Position numbers and translations under genes: made by a program. From an uncultured Rhizobiaceae group bacterium (lineage in GTDB: Bacteria > Pseudomonadota > Alphaproteobacteria > Rhizobiales > Rhizobiaceae), in assembly GCA_937930635.1 (NCBI GenBank), contig CALHCF010000015.1:62001-126000 (forward strand): DNA of 64,000 bases, written 5' to 3'. Shown here one piece after another: positions 56,301 through 63,416 of this stretch; the stretch's first letter is position 1, and every line of letters begins with the position of its first letter. Below the pieces are notes generated by a model. It was given only the letters and a program-made list of their open reading frames with translations, was not told the origin of the DNA and did not search any database.

Positions 56301-57108
56301 ACGGCAAGTGCCATTGGGACCCCTCAAGATCCGGAGCTGGTGGCGGTTCGGAAACGGACAGCGTATATTCACCGTTACTTGCGTCATTAAATGCGCCGAC
56401 GCTGATATAATAGGTGCCGGTTGTCGGAGCTGTAACGATGAGTTGCGAATCCAAGCCCGGCCCACCGTCATCGTTGGTTGTGAGGAGGTTTGAGTTCGCA
56501 TCGTAAAGCCGCAGAAAGGTGTCAACGGTGGAACCGCCGGAATCGCCTACATCGATCTGCAACCGCTGGCCCGCTACGACATCGATGCGGAACCAGTCGC
56601 GATCACCATTTACATCCAGATCGCTGACGATCGTTTGCCCAATTGAAATGGTGGCAGTGGTCGTATCGTCACCTGGGATCAAGTCAACCTGAGGGGTTGT
56701 CGGCGGAACACCGGTGCCCGCGTCTTGCAAAACAGGTTTAGGATTGGCGGTGCCATCTTGTCCGCTCAAACCATTTGACGGTTCGATGGCATCGGGCTGG
56801 GCATCGCCAATCAAACCAGTGGAGGCACTATCAAGGTCGCCAAAGTCTGAACTGTGCGTGGAAGCCGTGGACAAAATGCCGGAAGAGCTGTCGAAGGATT
56901 CCTGCTCTGGGAGCGACGACTCTTCTGTGCTTTCGTCCTCAAAGGCAGGCCCGGTAATCTCTTGGACGCCGTCATCGGAATTAGCATCATCGGAATTAGC
57001 ATCATCGGAATTCGTGCTCGAATTTGCCTCGATGATGTATCCGTCAGAAACATCATTTGCTGTTAAGTCATCGTGTAGATCATCGTGGTCAATGTTTATA
57101 TCAGTCAT
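53302..57108 (-). CDS. RTX-type secreted kexin-like serine protease
   Basis: A 1268-residue protein built for type I secretion. Order: an acidic N-terminal leader with a short tandem repeat; a PPC domain (about 155-260, DWFRIDVVAGQRLQIDVG); a subtilase S8 domain with Asp in VGIYDDGVQLTH (about 292), His in DIAHGTAVAG (about 334) and Ser in GTSGSAPIVSG (about 523); a proprotein-convertase P domain (about 640-760, TITLVSPSGIRTDLFRG); then many GGxGxDxLxGG calcium-binding repeats (about 830-1215) and a C-terminal tail fitting a type I signal. No signal peptide is visible, and no type I exporter genes lie in the window. It may process surface proteins or matrix. Confidence 0.9.
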   Translation of the reverse strand: MTDINIDHDDLHDDLTANDVSDGYIIEANSSTNSDDANSDDANSDDGVQEITGPAFEDESTEESSLPEQESFDSSSGILSTASTHSSDFGDLDSASTGLIGDAQPDAIEPSNGLSGQDGTANPKPVLQDAGTGVPPTTPQVDLIPGDDTTTATISIGQTIVSDLDVNGDRDWFRIDVVAGQRLQIDVGDSGGSTVDTFLRLYDANSNLLTTNDDGGPGLDSQLIVTAPTTGTYYISVGAFNDASNGEYTLSVSEPPPAPDLEGSQWHLPLLGDMEAIWADYTGTDVNVGIYDDGVQLTHFDLAPNYNASLEVSVGGVVQAGDAQDNGGVRDIAHGTAVAGLIASADNGEGTVGIAYNSTLTGVGIFDGPANINGDYNGFLEAAGQSTNFDLINHSWGRFPGFFQSSITSDQQLTDIWEDSLVNGRDGLGTIHIKSAGNDNANNNGASSYDASRATITVGGYGSDNEVYDNSSHGATLLVSAPTLGSTTNPGAPGNLALVTTDMIGADGYTSDDFANTTNGFSGTSGSAPIVSGVVALMLDANEGLGWRDVSNIISLSATEVGSALTGNFDGNENYSWRYNGATDWNGGGRHYSEDFGYGAINAYNAVRMAEVWNLFNEAQTSANEFALEGLPTSGNGNLVDNGVTNFTHTFIGFTGHLVEYINVNVDITHGDMNQLTITLVSPSGIRTDLFRGDVSGSQTNWTWEFGANGFRGEEVAGQWTIEILDGAIGLTGSADVTFDFYTSDPSAGADNDDVHHLTSEFSNAVADDNSRRVIADTDGGTDWINAAALAGRTIIDLRGATNSSFVDGLFATISGVENAVTGDGNDDIFGTGLRNELHGMRGDDELYGFGGADILFGGAGNDELYGGTANDTLNGGAGADFLSGGAGNDDMASYIGASTGMRIDLFLTGQSTGDAAGDIYASVENILGSGHNDVILGLANANDLFGHTGNDRLIGRGGDDRLFGGTGDDTLIGGLGADVLNGGPGNDTASYEFATAGVRADLISFGGNLGEAAGDSYFGIENLIGTSGVDTLLGDNGVNILRGLSSNDRLIGRDGADRLFGDNGNDALNGGLGADFLNGGAGSDTAAYDFAAAGLRVDMIFTGNNLGEAAGDQYVSIENLSGSSNRDVLLGNHAANAINGGGGNDLLFGRGGNDIMRGGNGADEIHGGGNDDRIYGGSGADRLYGEGGEDTFFFENNWGSDRIFAFEDNVDTIDFSMVAGITSLSDLSFSAGAGFTLIDYSSGTGWTGTIQVDGVTEAQLTNDFVFV
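56972..57013. repeat. 15-bp tandem repeat in the RTX protease leader
   Basis: The unit TCATCGGAATTAGCA occurs twice in full and once as twelve bases, encoding the repeated acidic peptide SDDAN. Length variation by replication slippage would change the acidic leader in frame. Confidence 0.85.
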
Positions 57109-57178
57109 GTCCTGCTTTCCCTATTCAACACGACATGAGAGCCCAAAGGCTTCCCTGTCTGTTTCAACTCGAATTTTG

Positions 57179-57556
57179 TTATAAAATATCAATCGCTGTG
57201 GCGATGAATGCTCGGCCTTGCTGGCACCGCGAAATAGCGCTTGGCCCAAGGGGGTTGCCGCTGACCCGCACACGCGTTCCCGGTTTCAGGCGTGAACGCT
57301 GTCCGGGGTATTTCTCCAAAGAAAAGACCGAACCGTCGTCAAACCGGACACGCGGACATTCAGCCCCGTCCTCAATAACGCCCAAGCGGCCTGTCTTGTT
57401 GGTGGTATCCGCCACAACAATCTCCCTTTTGTTCGGCTGAACCGGTTTGTTGCCGGAGCTGGACGCGGATAAGCCGTCAGCTACACAGCCAGACAACGGC
57501 AAAGATCCCAACGCAAACAGCGTCGAGACAAATCCACGATTTGAGAAATATTCCAA
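57179..57556 (-). CDS. Small putative lipoprotein
   Basis: A protein of about 125 residues with a lipoprotein-like signal: STLFALGSLPLSGCVADG has the lipobox LSGC. The mature part contains REIVVADTTNKTGRLGVIED and FDDGSVFSLEKYPGQRSRLK and matches no family I know. No ATG is available; a TTG at 57556 has a TGGAAG site upstream and places the signal at the start, while a TTG at 57592 would be longer. It lies directly upstream of the RTX protease on the same strand and may be linked to it. Confidence 0.5.
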   Translation of the reverse strand: MEYFSNRGFVSTLFALGSLPLSGCVADGLSASSSGNKPVQPNKREIVVADTTNKTGRLGVIEDGAECPRVRFDDGSVFSLEKYPGQRSRLKPGTRVRVSGNPLGPSAISRCQQGRAFIATAIDIL

Positions 57557-57599
57557 TTTGCTTCCAGCCCAATTATGTACTGTCGAATACAATCCAACG

Positions 57600-58077
57600 G
57601 TACATCAAAAGCCCCCATACATTTGTTACACAACGGGCTCTTGCAAGCAATGTTACCTGGTCAATTTACGATACTTAATATTAACGTGAGAGAGAATTGC
57701 TGCACTCGCACTTTGCACCCTGCATACTTCCCCACGAGGTTTGCTCAGCAATCGTGCCTTCAAAAAAGCAAAAGCATCGAGATTGAAGCTATTTACAAAT
57801 ACAACTTATAGGTGTAATACAACCTAAAGGCGAGGAGGCTGCCTGCACACGGATTTGAGCAGGCCCTCACTCCGTTCAAGTGTCGAACTGCTGCCAGATA
57901 GGGAGAGCAACTGCCCGGTGCGAAAACAACAAGCTGCGTGTGATGGCCCGTTAACTATTTGTTAACCATCATTCTGGAAAGTGAGCCAAAGGACGTCGGC
58001 TCCCTGTCCTGAGTTTTTCGCCGAAAATGTGGCTCTCGTGAAACCGCGAGTGACAATGACGAAAAACGAGGATTTTT
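57600..58077. other. Intergenic region before the sulfatase gene
   Basis: About 480 bases between the divergent lipoprotein and sulfatase genes. It must carry promoters in both directions. The only structure I notice is GTTAACtatttGTTAAC at 57950-57966, a symmetric pair of GTTAAC sites that might bind a regulator. No gene is supported. Confidence 0.4.
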
Positions 58078-59514
58078 GTGTTGAACAGAAGAAATTTTCT
58101 CAAGATTGCGGCCCTTGGCACCTCAACACTGGCCTTACCACAAATGTCCAACTCAATGCGTCGCACTCCGCAGGTGCGACCCAATATTCTCTTTATTATG
58201 TTGGATGATGTGGGCCGCGAGGGCCTGCCGTTTTATCCGCAACACGGCTCAGAGCAACTTCCTCATGGCTCGGTCCATGCCCCGGCCATGACAGCCTTGG
58301 CTGAAGATGGTCACACACGCGTGTTCGATACGATGCGCTCAACGCCCATCTGTTGGGGCACTCGATTTGAGGCTGTTACGGGACGCAAGCTGTTCGAGAT
58401 ACACGGCCAGACGCACCGCTATGCTTCGAATCCAATTGATGCCATCGACCCACGTTTTGACCGTTTGCCACAAAACTTGATCTACTCGAAACTTGCCGGG
58501 TACCGTCGCGGAGCGTTTGGCAAATGGCATCTTGCCCTACCGGAAAACCGGACCCCGACACATGTCGTCACTTCCGGCCTTGATGAATGGGGAATTTCGT
58601 ACAATTCCAACTATCGAGATAACAAAGAGCGCGTCTATTATGGCTCCGAATGGACGTCCAGCGAAGCGCCTGGGAAAACCCAAGTTCTACCCGATGATGT
58701 TTTTGTCGATGACGTTGCAGCCGCTTCCGCCCGCTCCTTCATGCAGCGCAGTTCCCAGGGGGACGCTCCTTGGTTCTGCCAACTTTGGCTCAATCTGGTC
58801 CACGATCCTGTCATCGACCTGTCGGATGGTTCCAAACCGCTCAGCAAGGTTGAAAAATTGCGCTCGATGGTGCGCTACACTGACAAGATTATCGAACAGA
58901 TAATTGATGACCTCAAAGCATCCGGCGAATATGACAATACGCTTCTCATCGTCGCCAGCGACAATGGTGGTAGCGGTTTTGTGGGTGGCGAGAAATCAGA
59001 TGTATCTGAGCGCGGCGTCGGCATTCCGTTCATGATGCGCTGGCCGGGAATGGTGCAAGGTGGTCGCGAACGGCGCATTGCCCAGATGACGGATCTCTAT
59101 CCAACGATACTGCAGGCCGTAGGCCATTCCGATCCACGCGCCTATGCAAAATCGCTATATCCGCTTTTTCAGCCTGGGCAGGGCGCAATCCATTCTTTCG
59201 TCACTCAATCAGTCTTCGTCGGCAACTGGATGGTAGCCGATCAGCGTTATAAATTGAAAACACCTCCCCAGTGCAGAACGACTGAGCATGCCGGTTCATG
59301 CCAGCATCTGCAGCTTTTCGATCTCCAGCATGATCCCGATGAACTGGAACCTTTGCGTGGCAATCAGGGCGGAGAGCAAGCGTGGCAGGCCAGGCGACGT
59401 TTGGAAGGGATAGCGCAAGATCTTGGCTTGCAAGTTGATATGATGAGCGAAGCGGAAGAACCTTGGAGCACTTTGCTCCCCAAAGCGGATACTGTTGCGC
59501 TCACTTTGAACTGA
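58078..59514 (+). CDS. Tat-exported sulfatase-family protein with atypical active-site motif
   Basis: A 478-residue alkaline-phosphatase-superfamily protein. The N-terminus LNRRNFLKIAALGTSTLA is a twin-arginine signal. NILFIMLDDVGREG supplies the metal aspartates, FGKWHL a conserved lysine/histidine and IVASDNGGSGF the second metal pair, all as in arylsulfatases. The formylglycine position is Cys92 in STPICWGTRFEAVTGRK: CWGTR instead of the usual CxPxR or CxAxR, so modification by formylglycine-generating enzyme is uncertain. The start is a GTG (or the next TTG) with GAGG upstream. It may hydrolyse sulfated glycans, perhaps those made by the neighbouring locus. Confidence 0.8.
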   Translation: MLNRRNFLKIAALGTSTLALPQMSNSMRRTPQVRPNILFIMLDDVGREGLPFYPQHGSEQLPHGSVHAPAMTALAEDGHTRVFDTMRSTPICWGTRFEAVTGRKLFEIHGQTHRYASNPIDAIDPRFDRLPQNLIYSKLAGYRRGAFGKWHLALPENRTPTHVVTSGLDEWGISYNSNYRDNKERVYYGSEWTSSEAPGKTQVLPDDVFVDDVAAASARSFMQRSSQGDAPWFCQLWLNLVHDPVIDLSDGSKPLSKVEKLRSMVRYTDKIIEQIIDDLKASGEYDNTLLIVASDNGGSGFVGGEKSDVSERGVGIPFMMRWPGMVQGGRERRIAQMTDLYPTILQAVGHSDPRAYAKSLYPLFQPGQGAIHSFVTQSVFVGNWMVADQRYKLKTPPQCRTTEHAGSCQHLQLFDLQHDPDELEPLRGNQGGEQAWQARRRLEGIAQDLGLQVDMMSEAEEPWSTLLPKADTVALTLN

Positions 59515-59670
59515 TACGCAGTGTGACAACCCCCTTTCATCACGGAAATCTGGGTGTATCCGTGAGGCGACGCGAAAACTTGTAGGGGGAACTGGCGAGA
59601 CCTTATTGGGCATGTTAAAGGCCTGCCCAGTTAAATCAGCCGGAGCAGGGCGAGAGCCCGAGCGTGAAGA

Positions 59671-60648
59671 ATGCTTGAACGTCTCACCGCAAAAATTACG
59701 TCGAAACTAGACCATGTACTCAACTCGCAAGGGCATATTTTTGCGCTGTCCCGGGATGTCTTCGAGCGCAACCTATATCTGTCTGGCCAGATTGCAGCGC
59801 GTCAACTGAAGACAATAAACAAAATTGACACTCTGGCTGACGTTGAATTTCGTGTTCACTCGCAGTGGGGCGAAGATGGTATTATCGAGTGGTTGGTCCA
59901 GAAACTTCCTGGCATCAGCCGCACTTTTGTGGAATTTGGCGTTGAAAATTTTGGTGAGGCGAATACGCGTTTTCTGTTGCGGAATCGCGGTTGGAAGGGG
60001 CTCATAATGGATGGCACAGCAGCGAATATGCAGCATGTGCAAGCCGAAACCCTTTACTGGATGCATGACTTGCTGGCTGTTGAAGCGTTTGTCACCGCCG
60101 AGAACATTAATGAGCTGATCACACAAAACGGATTCGCGGGTGAACTGGGCATTTTATCAGTGGATATTGACGGAAACGATTACTGGGTGATGAAGGCTAT
60201 CGATTGCGTCAAGCCAGCAATCCTGATTCTGGAATTCAACGGTGTATTTGGCGATGTGCACGAGATTACCACGCCCTATGAACCCTCGTTCGAGCGGTTG
60301 AAAGCGCATCATTCCGGGCAATATTTTGGTGCATCACTTGAGGCAATGAAGAGCCTGGCAAAAGAAAAAGGCTTCACCTTTGTTGGAACAAACTCGAACG
60401 GAGTAAACGCCTTTTTTGTTCGCAACGATTTAGCCAAGCCGATTGTTTCTTCTATCGGCACCATCAAGTCATGGCCCGCTCGACACCGCGATTCCCGTGA
60501 TGGCAACGGCGTTTTGACGTTCGAGCGCGGAGAAAACAAAGCGGCGCTCATTGAAGGACTTCCGGTGCACAATATTGCCAATGGAGAGGTCCAGTCAATC
60601 GCGAGCCTTGGGCCGCTTTATAGTGAAGAGTGGGCAAACGAACTCTAA
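59671..60648 (+). CDS. FkbM-like methyltransferase-fold protein
   Basis: A 325-residue protein with RVHSQWGEDGIIEWLVQKLP and FVEFGVENFGEANTRFLLRN followed by GWKGLIMDG, a pattern of a SAM-methyltransferase-like family related to FkbM and often found in surface glycan clusters. ILSVDIDGNDYWVMKAID occupies the place of the FkbM motif LKIDVQG. The GxG loop is degenerate, so activity is uncertain. The ATG at 59671 has GAAGA before it. It is the last intact gene before the transposase remnant. Confidence 0.65.
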   Translation: MLERLTAKITSKLDHVLNSQGHIFALSRDVFERNLYLSGQIAARQLKTINKIDTLADVEFRVHSQWGEDGIIEWLVQKLPGISRTFVEFGVENFGEANTRFLLRNRGWKGLIMDGTAANMQHVQAETLYWMHDLLAVEAFVTAENINELITQNGFAGELGILSVDIDGNDYWVMKAIDCVKPAILILEFNGVFGDVHEITTPYEPSFERLKAHHSGQYFGASLEAMKSLAKEKGFTFVGTNSNGVNAFFVRNDLAKPIVSSIGTIKSWPARHRDSRDGNGVLTFERGENKAALIEGLPVHNIANGEVQSIASLGPLYSEEWANEL

Positions 60649-60671
60649 GGGGAGTGGAAAAACCTTGGGGT

Positions 60672-61090
60672 CTATGCCGTCCTAAGCAGCCCTGGTGACA
60701 GCTTCCCATCCAAAACGGCAGCCCTGACAACCGCAACACGGTGCGCGCCTCTTGGGGACCACCTCATGCGTTGTTTCTTTCCCATGCGCACATTGGCGAT
60801 CTCATTTACAAGGCCCTCTGCCCTTGACGTTGAGACTGCTTTGCCTTGCTGCCGTCGACGCCTGTAGTTCGCGATGGCTGACAGGGTGCGGCTCAAGTAT
60901 GTTCTCAGATCCATTGCGCGTGAGGCGGCCGAGAGCGCCGCATCGTTTGACTGACCATGGGTGTGTTCGCGCACCCGCATCGCGAAGCGGAACAAGACAT
61001 CAAACGTATCGCGTACTCGGTCTGTCTGACCATGCCATATGCGCCAGCACCTATGAAACGTGGGCCTTATAAGAAACGTGAAAAAGAAAT
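60672..61090 (-). pseudogene. Decayed transposase at the right boundary
   Basis: An open frame from about 61088 to 60672 without a normal start, encoding a transposase C-terminal part: a helical region with WRIWHGQTDRVRDTFDVLFR, then TLSAIANYRRRR and STSRAEGLVNEIANVRMGKK with RMRWSPRGAHRVAVVRAAVL near the end. The frame is open from a stop codon located inside the 20-bp repeat, so the N-terminal part of the gene is lost. I recognise it as an insertion-sequence remnant but do not name the IS family. Confidence 0.65.
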
Positions 61091-61110
61091 TTCAAACTGA
61101 GACACTATCG
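61091..61110 (+). repeat. Right copy of the 20-bp direct repeat
   Basis: TTCAAACTGAGACACTATCG, matching the left copy at 33077-33096 in 18 of 20 bases, same orientation. It abuts the transposase remnant and lies about 50 bp before the metA riboswitch. Confidence 0.6.
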
Positions 61111-61156
61111 CTCTTTGGTCTCGATTGACCCCTGCAAGCGTGGTCGCTATTATCTC

Positions 61157-61212
61157 TGTGTGGTGATTTGGCCGGTCGGCTTGCAGCCACGTTAAAGAAG
61201 TCGCTAAAGGGC
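61157..61212 (+). promoter_or_regulatory. metA: SAM-II riboswitch (metA leader)
   Basis: The sequence GTGGTGATTTGGCCGG, then CTTGCAGCCACG and later TAAAGAAG-TCGCTAAAGG, has the order and conserved bases of the SAM-II aptamer of Alphaproteobacteria. GTGG (61160-61163) can pair with CCAC (61187-61190) to form the first stem, and the GCTAAA segment fits the pseudoknot strand. SAM binding is expected to shut off metA. Confidence 0.85.
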
Positions 61213-61233
61213 CGCCTCTGTTGAGACAGGACG

Positions 61234-61264
61234 AACCGGATGCGATTTCGCCTCCGGTTTTTTT
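61234..61264 (+). terminator. metA: Intrinsic terminator between SAM-II aptamer and metA
   Basis: AACCGGA pairs with TCCGGTT across a 12-base loop and is followed by seven Ts (61258-61264), 30 bp before the metA ATG. Its position just after the aptamer suggests the riboswitch works by transcription termination. Confidence 0.8.
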
Positions 61265-61293
61265 ATGCCCAAACACAATTGACGAGTTCCATT

Positions 61294-62211
61294 ATGCCCA
61301 TCCGTATTCCAGACAAGCTGCCTGCCCGTGCCATTCTTGATGCTGAGGGTGTGAATGTCATGTTCGAACAGACGGCAGCCCGACAGGATATCAGGCCCTT
61401 ACGGATCGGGTTATTGAATCTGATGCCCAACAAAATCCGTACCGAAACACAAATTGCTCGCCTGCTGGGCGCAACACCTTTGCAGGTGGAGATGACACTC
61501 GTGCGCATGTCGGAGCATAAGTCGCGTAACACTGCGGAAGAGCATCTGATTTCCTTTTACCGCAAATGGCAGGAAGTTCGCGATCAGAAATTTGACGGTT
61601 TCATAATAACCGGCGCCCCTATTGAGAATCTGGCCTTTGAGGATGTCACCTATTGGAGCGAATTGCAGGAGATATTTGAATGGACCCGCACCAACGTGCT
61701 TTCCACATTCAATATCTGCTGGGGTGCCATGGCTGCGGTCTACCACTTTCATGGTATTCCAAAATATCAGCTTGATGAAAAAGCTTTCGGTGTCTACCGG
61801 CACAGAAATCTCAATCCCCGGTCACCTTATCTGGCCGGTTTCTCCGATGATTTTTCAATCCCGGTCTCCAGATGGACCGAAGTGAAAACCGCCGATATTG
61901 AAAAACACGCCGGTCTTGAACTGCTGATGGAAAGCGATGTGACCGGCCCATGCCTGATCTCCGAGAAAGAAGGCAAGCGTCTTCATATTTTCAACCATAT
62001 TGAGTATGACTCGACATCGCTTGGTGAGGAGTATTTTCGGGATTTGGAGGCAGGCTCCGCCATCGGGATGCCGGAAAACTATTTTCCTGCTGACGACCCC
62101 CAAATGCCACCCCAGAACCGTTGGCGCAGCCATGCCCATCTGCTGTTTGGCAACTGGATCAATCAGATCTATCAGACAACACCATTTGATCTGGCGGAAA
62201 TTGGCAAATAG
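61294..62211 (+). CDS. metA: Homoserine O-acetyltransferase MetA (acetyl-CoA type)
   Basis: First committed step of methionine synthesis, homoserine acylation. The 305-residue protein has catalytic Cys142 in NICWGAMAA, His235 and the following glutamate in IFNHIEYDS. In MetA proteins residue 111 decides the acyl donor: glycine accepts succinyl-CoA, glutamate favours acetyl-CoA. Here [12 protein letters not shown] places Glu exactly at 111, so acetyl-CoA is predicted although annotations often say succinyltransferase. The ATG at 61294 is chosen because it starts the family domain and follows the leader terminator. Expression is under a SAM-II riboswitch. Confidence 0.95.
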   Translation: MPIRIPDKLPARAILDAEGVNVMFEQTAARQDIRPLRIGLLNLMPNKIRTETQIARLLGATPLQVEMTLVRMSEHKSRNTAEEHLISFYRKWQEVRDQKFDGFIITGAPIENLAFEDVTYWSELQEIFEWTRTNVLSTFNICWGAMAAVYHFHGIPKYQLDEKAFGVYRHRNLNPRSPYLAGFSDDFSIPVSRWTEVKTADIEKHAGLELLMESDVTGPCLISEKEGKRLHIFNHIEYDSTSLGEEYFRDLEAGSAIGMPENYFPADDPQMPPQNRWRSHAHLLFGNWINQIYQTTPFDLAEIGK

Positions 62212-62220
62212 AGTTCACCC

Positions 62221-63405
62221 ATGTTCACCAATCTGTTTTATGGCCTGAAAGAAGCCAAGGTGCCGGTTTCTTTGCGCGAGTATCTTACGCTCCTTGAGGC
62301 GATGGAGAAGGGTGTCGCAATGTGGGATGTGGAGGAATTCTACTTTCTCGCCCGCTCTGCGCTGGTGAAAGATGAGCGCAACATCGATAAATTTGACCGC
62401 GTGTTTGCTGAGGTTTTCAAGGGCCTTGAAGCTGTCTCCGGCACTGAAGGCGTTGAGGAGCAGGTTCTGCCGGAAGAATGGCTGCGCAAAATGGCAGAGA
62501 AACATCTGACCGAGGAAGAAAAGAAAGAGATCGAAGCCCTTGGCGGCTGGGAAAAACTGATGGAGACGCTGAAGAAGCGTCTCGAAGAACAGGAGAAGCG
62601 TCACCAGGGTGGTTCGAAATGGATCGGCACTGCCGGAACGTCTCCTTTCGGTGCTTATGGTTACAATCCCGAGGGTGTTCGTATCGGCCAGAAGGAGGGT
62701 CGCAACCGTTCGGCGGTCAAGGTCTGGGACAAGCGCGAATTTCGTAATTTCGATGATAATGTTGAGTTGGGAACACGCAACATCAAGGTCGCCCTGAAAC
62801 GTTTGCGTCGTTGGGCGCGGGAGGGGGAGGCTGATGAATTCGACCTCAATGGCACAATCCGCTCCACGGCTGAAAATGGCTATCTCGATGTGAAAACCCG
62901 GCCCGAGCGCCGCAATGCGGTCAAACTGCTTTTGTTTCTCGATGTAGGCGGTTCGATGGACGGGCACATTCGCGTGGTGGAGGAATTGTTTTCTGCAGCC
63001 AAGGCCGAATTCAAACACATGGACTTTTTCTACTTCCACAACTGCCTCTATGAGGGGGTATGGAAGGATAATCGTCGTCGCCACGGTGAGCAGATGTCGA
63101 CCTGGGACGTGTTGCGAACCTTTGGCCCGACTTACAAATGCATTTTTGTCGGTGATGCCGCCATGAGCCCTTACGAGGTTGTCTATCCTGGTGGTTCAGT
63201 AGAGCACTGGAACCCTGAAAGCGGAGAGGCCTGGTTGCGCCGTGTCACGGATCAATGGCCCTCAACAGTCTGGCTGAATCCCGTGCCGGAAAAGGGGTGG
63301 CGCTACACCCAGTCGACTGCGATGATTAAGGAAATTTTCACGGATCGTATGTTCCCGCTGACCTTGTCCGGTATCGGCGATGCCATGAAGGAACTAACGC
63401 GGTAG
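62221..63405 (+). CDS. CoxE-like VWA-domain protein
   Basis: A 394-residue protein that normally partners a MoxR-type ATPase as a chaperone or metal-centre maturation pair. An N-terminal helical domain (FYGLKEAKVPVSLREYLTLL) is followed by GTAGTSPFGAYGYNPEG and a VWA domain with the MIDAS variant FLDVGGSMDGHI, FFYFHNCLYEGVW and FVGDAAMSPYE. The Gly in place of Ser in the MIDAS is usual in this family. It begins nine bases after metA. Its expected neighbour ATPase is at 29918-30760. Confidence 0.9.
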   Translation: MFTNLFYGLKEAKVPVSLREYLTLLEAMEKGVAMWDVEEFYFLARSALVKDERNIDKFDRVFAEVFKGLEAVSGTEGVEEQVLPEEWLRKMAEKHLTEEEKKEIEALGGWEKLMETLKKRLEEQEKRHQGGSKWIGTAGTSPFGAYGYNPEGVRIGQKEGRNRSAVKVWDKREFRNFDDNVELGTRNIKVALKRLRRWAREGEADEFDLNGTIRSTAENGYLDVKTRPERRNAVKLLLFLDVGGSMDGHIRVVEELFSAAKAEFKHMDFFYFHNCLYEGVWKDNRRRHGEQMSTWDVLRTFGPTYKCIFVGDAAMSPYEVVYPGGSVEHWNPESGEAWLRRVTDQWPSTVWLNPVPEKGWRYTQSTAMIKEIFTDRMFPLTLSGIGDAMKELTR

Positions 63406-63416
63406 TGCCTTTGTCT

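Noticed and set aside
56972-57013. 15-bp repeats considered as regulatory iterons
   Set aside because: They lie inside the protease coding sequence and preserve the frame, encoding SDDAN units.
57950-57966. GTTAAC pair considered as a replication or partition site
   Set aside because: Only two copies and no associated replication genes; kept as a possible regulator site at most.
60752-61072. Plus-strand open frame opposite the transposase remnant
   Set aside because: The minus-strand translation has clear transposase-like segments, so the plus-strand frame is a shadow.
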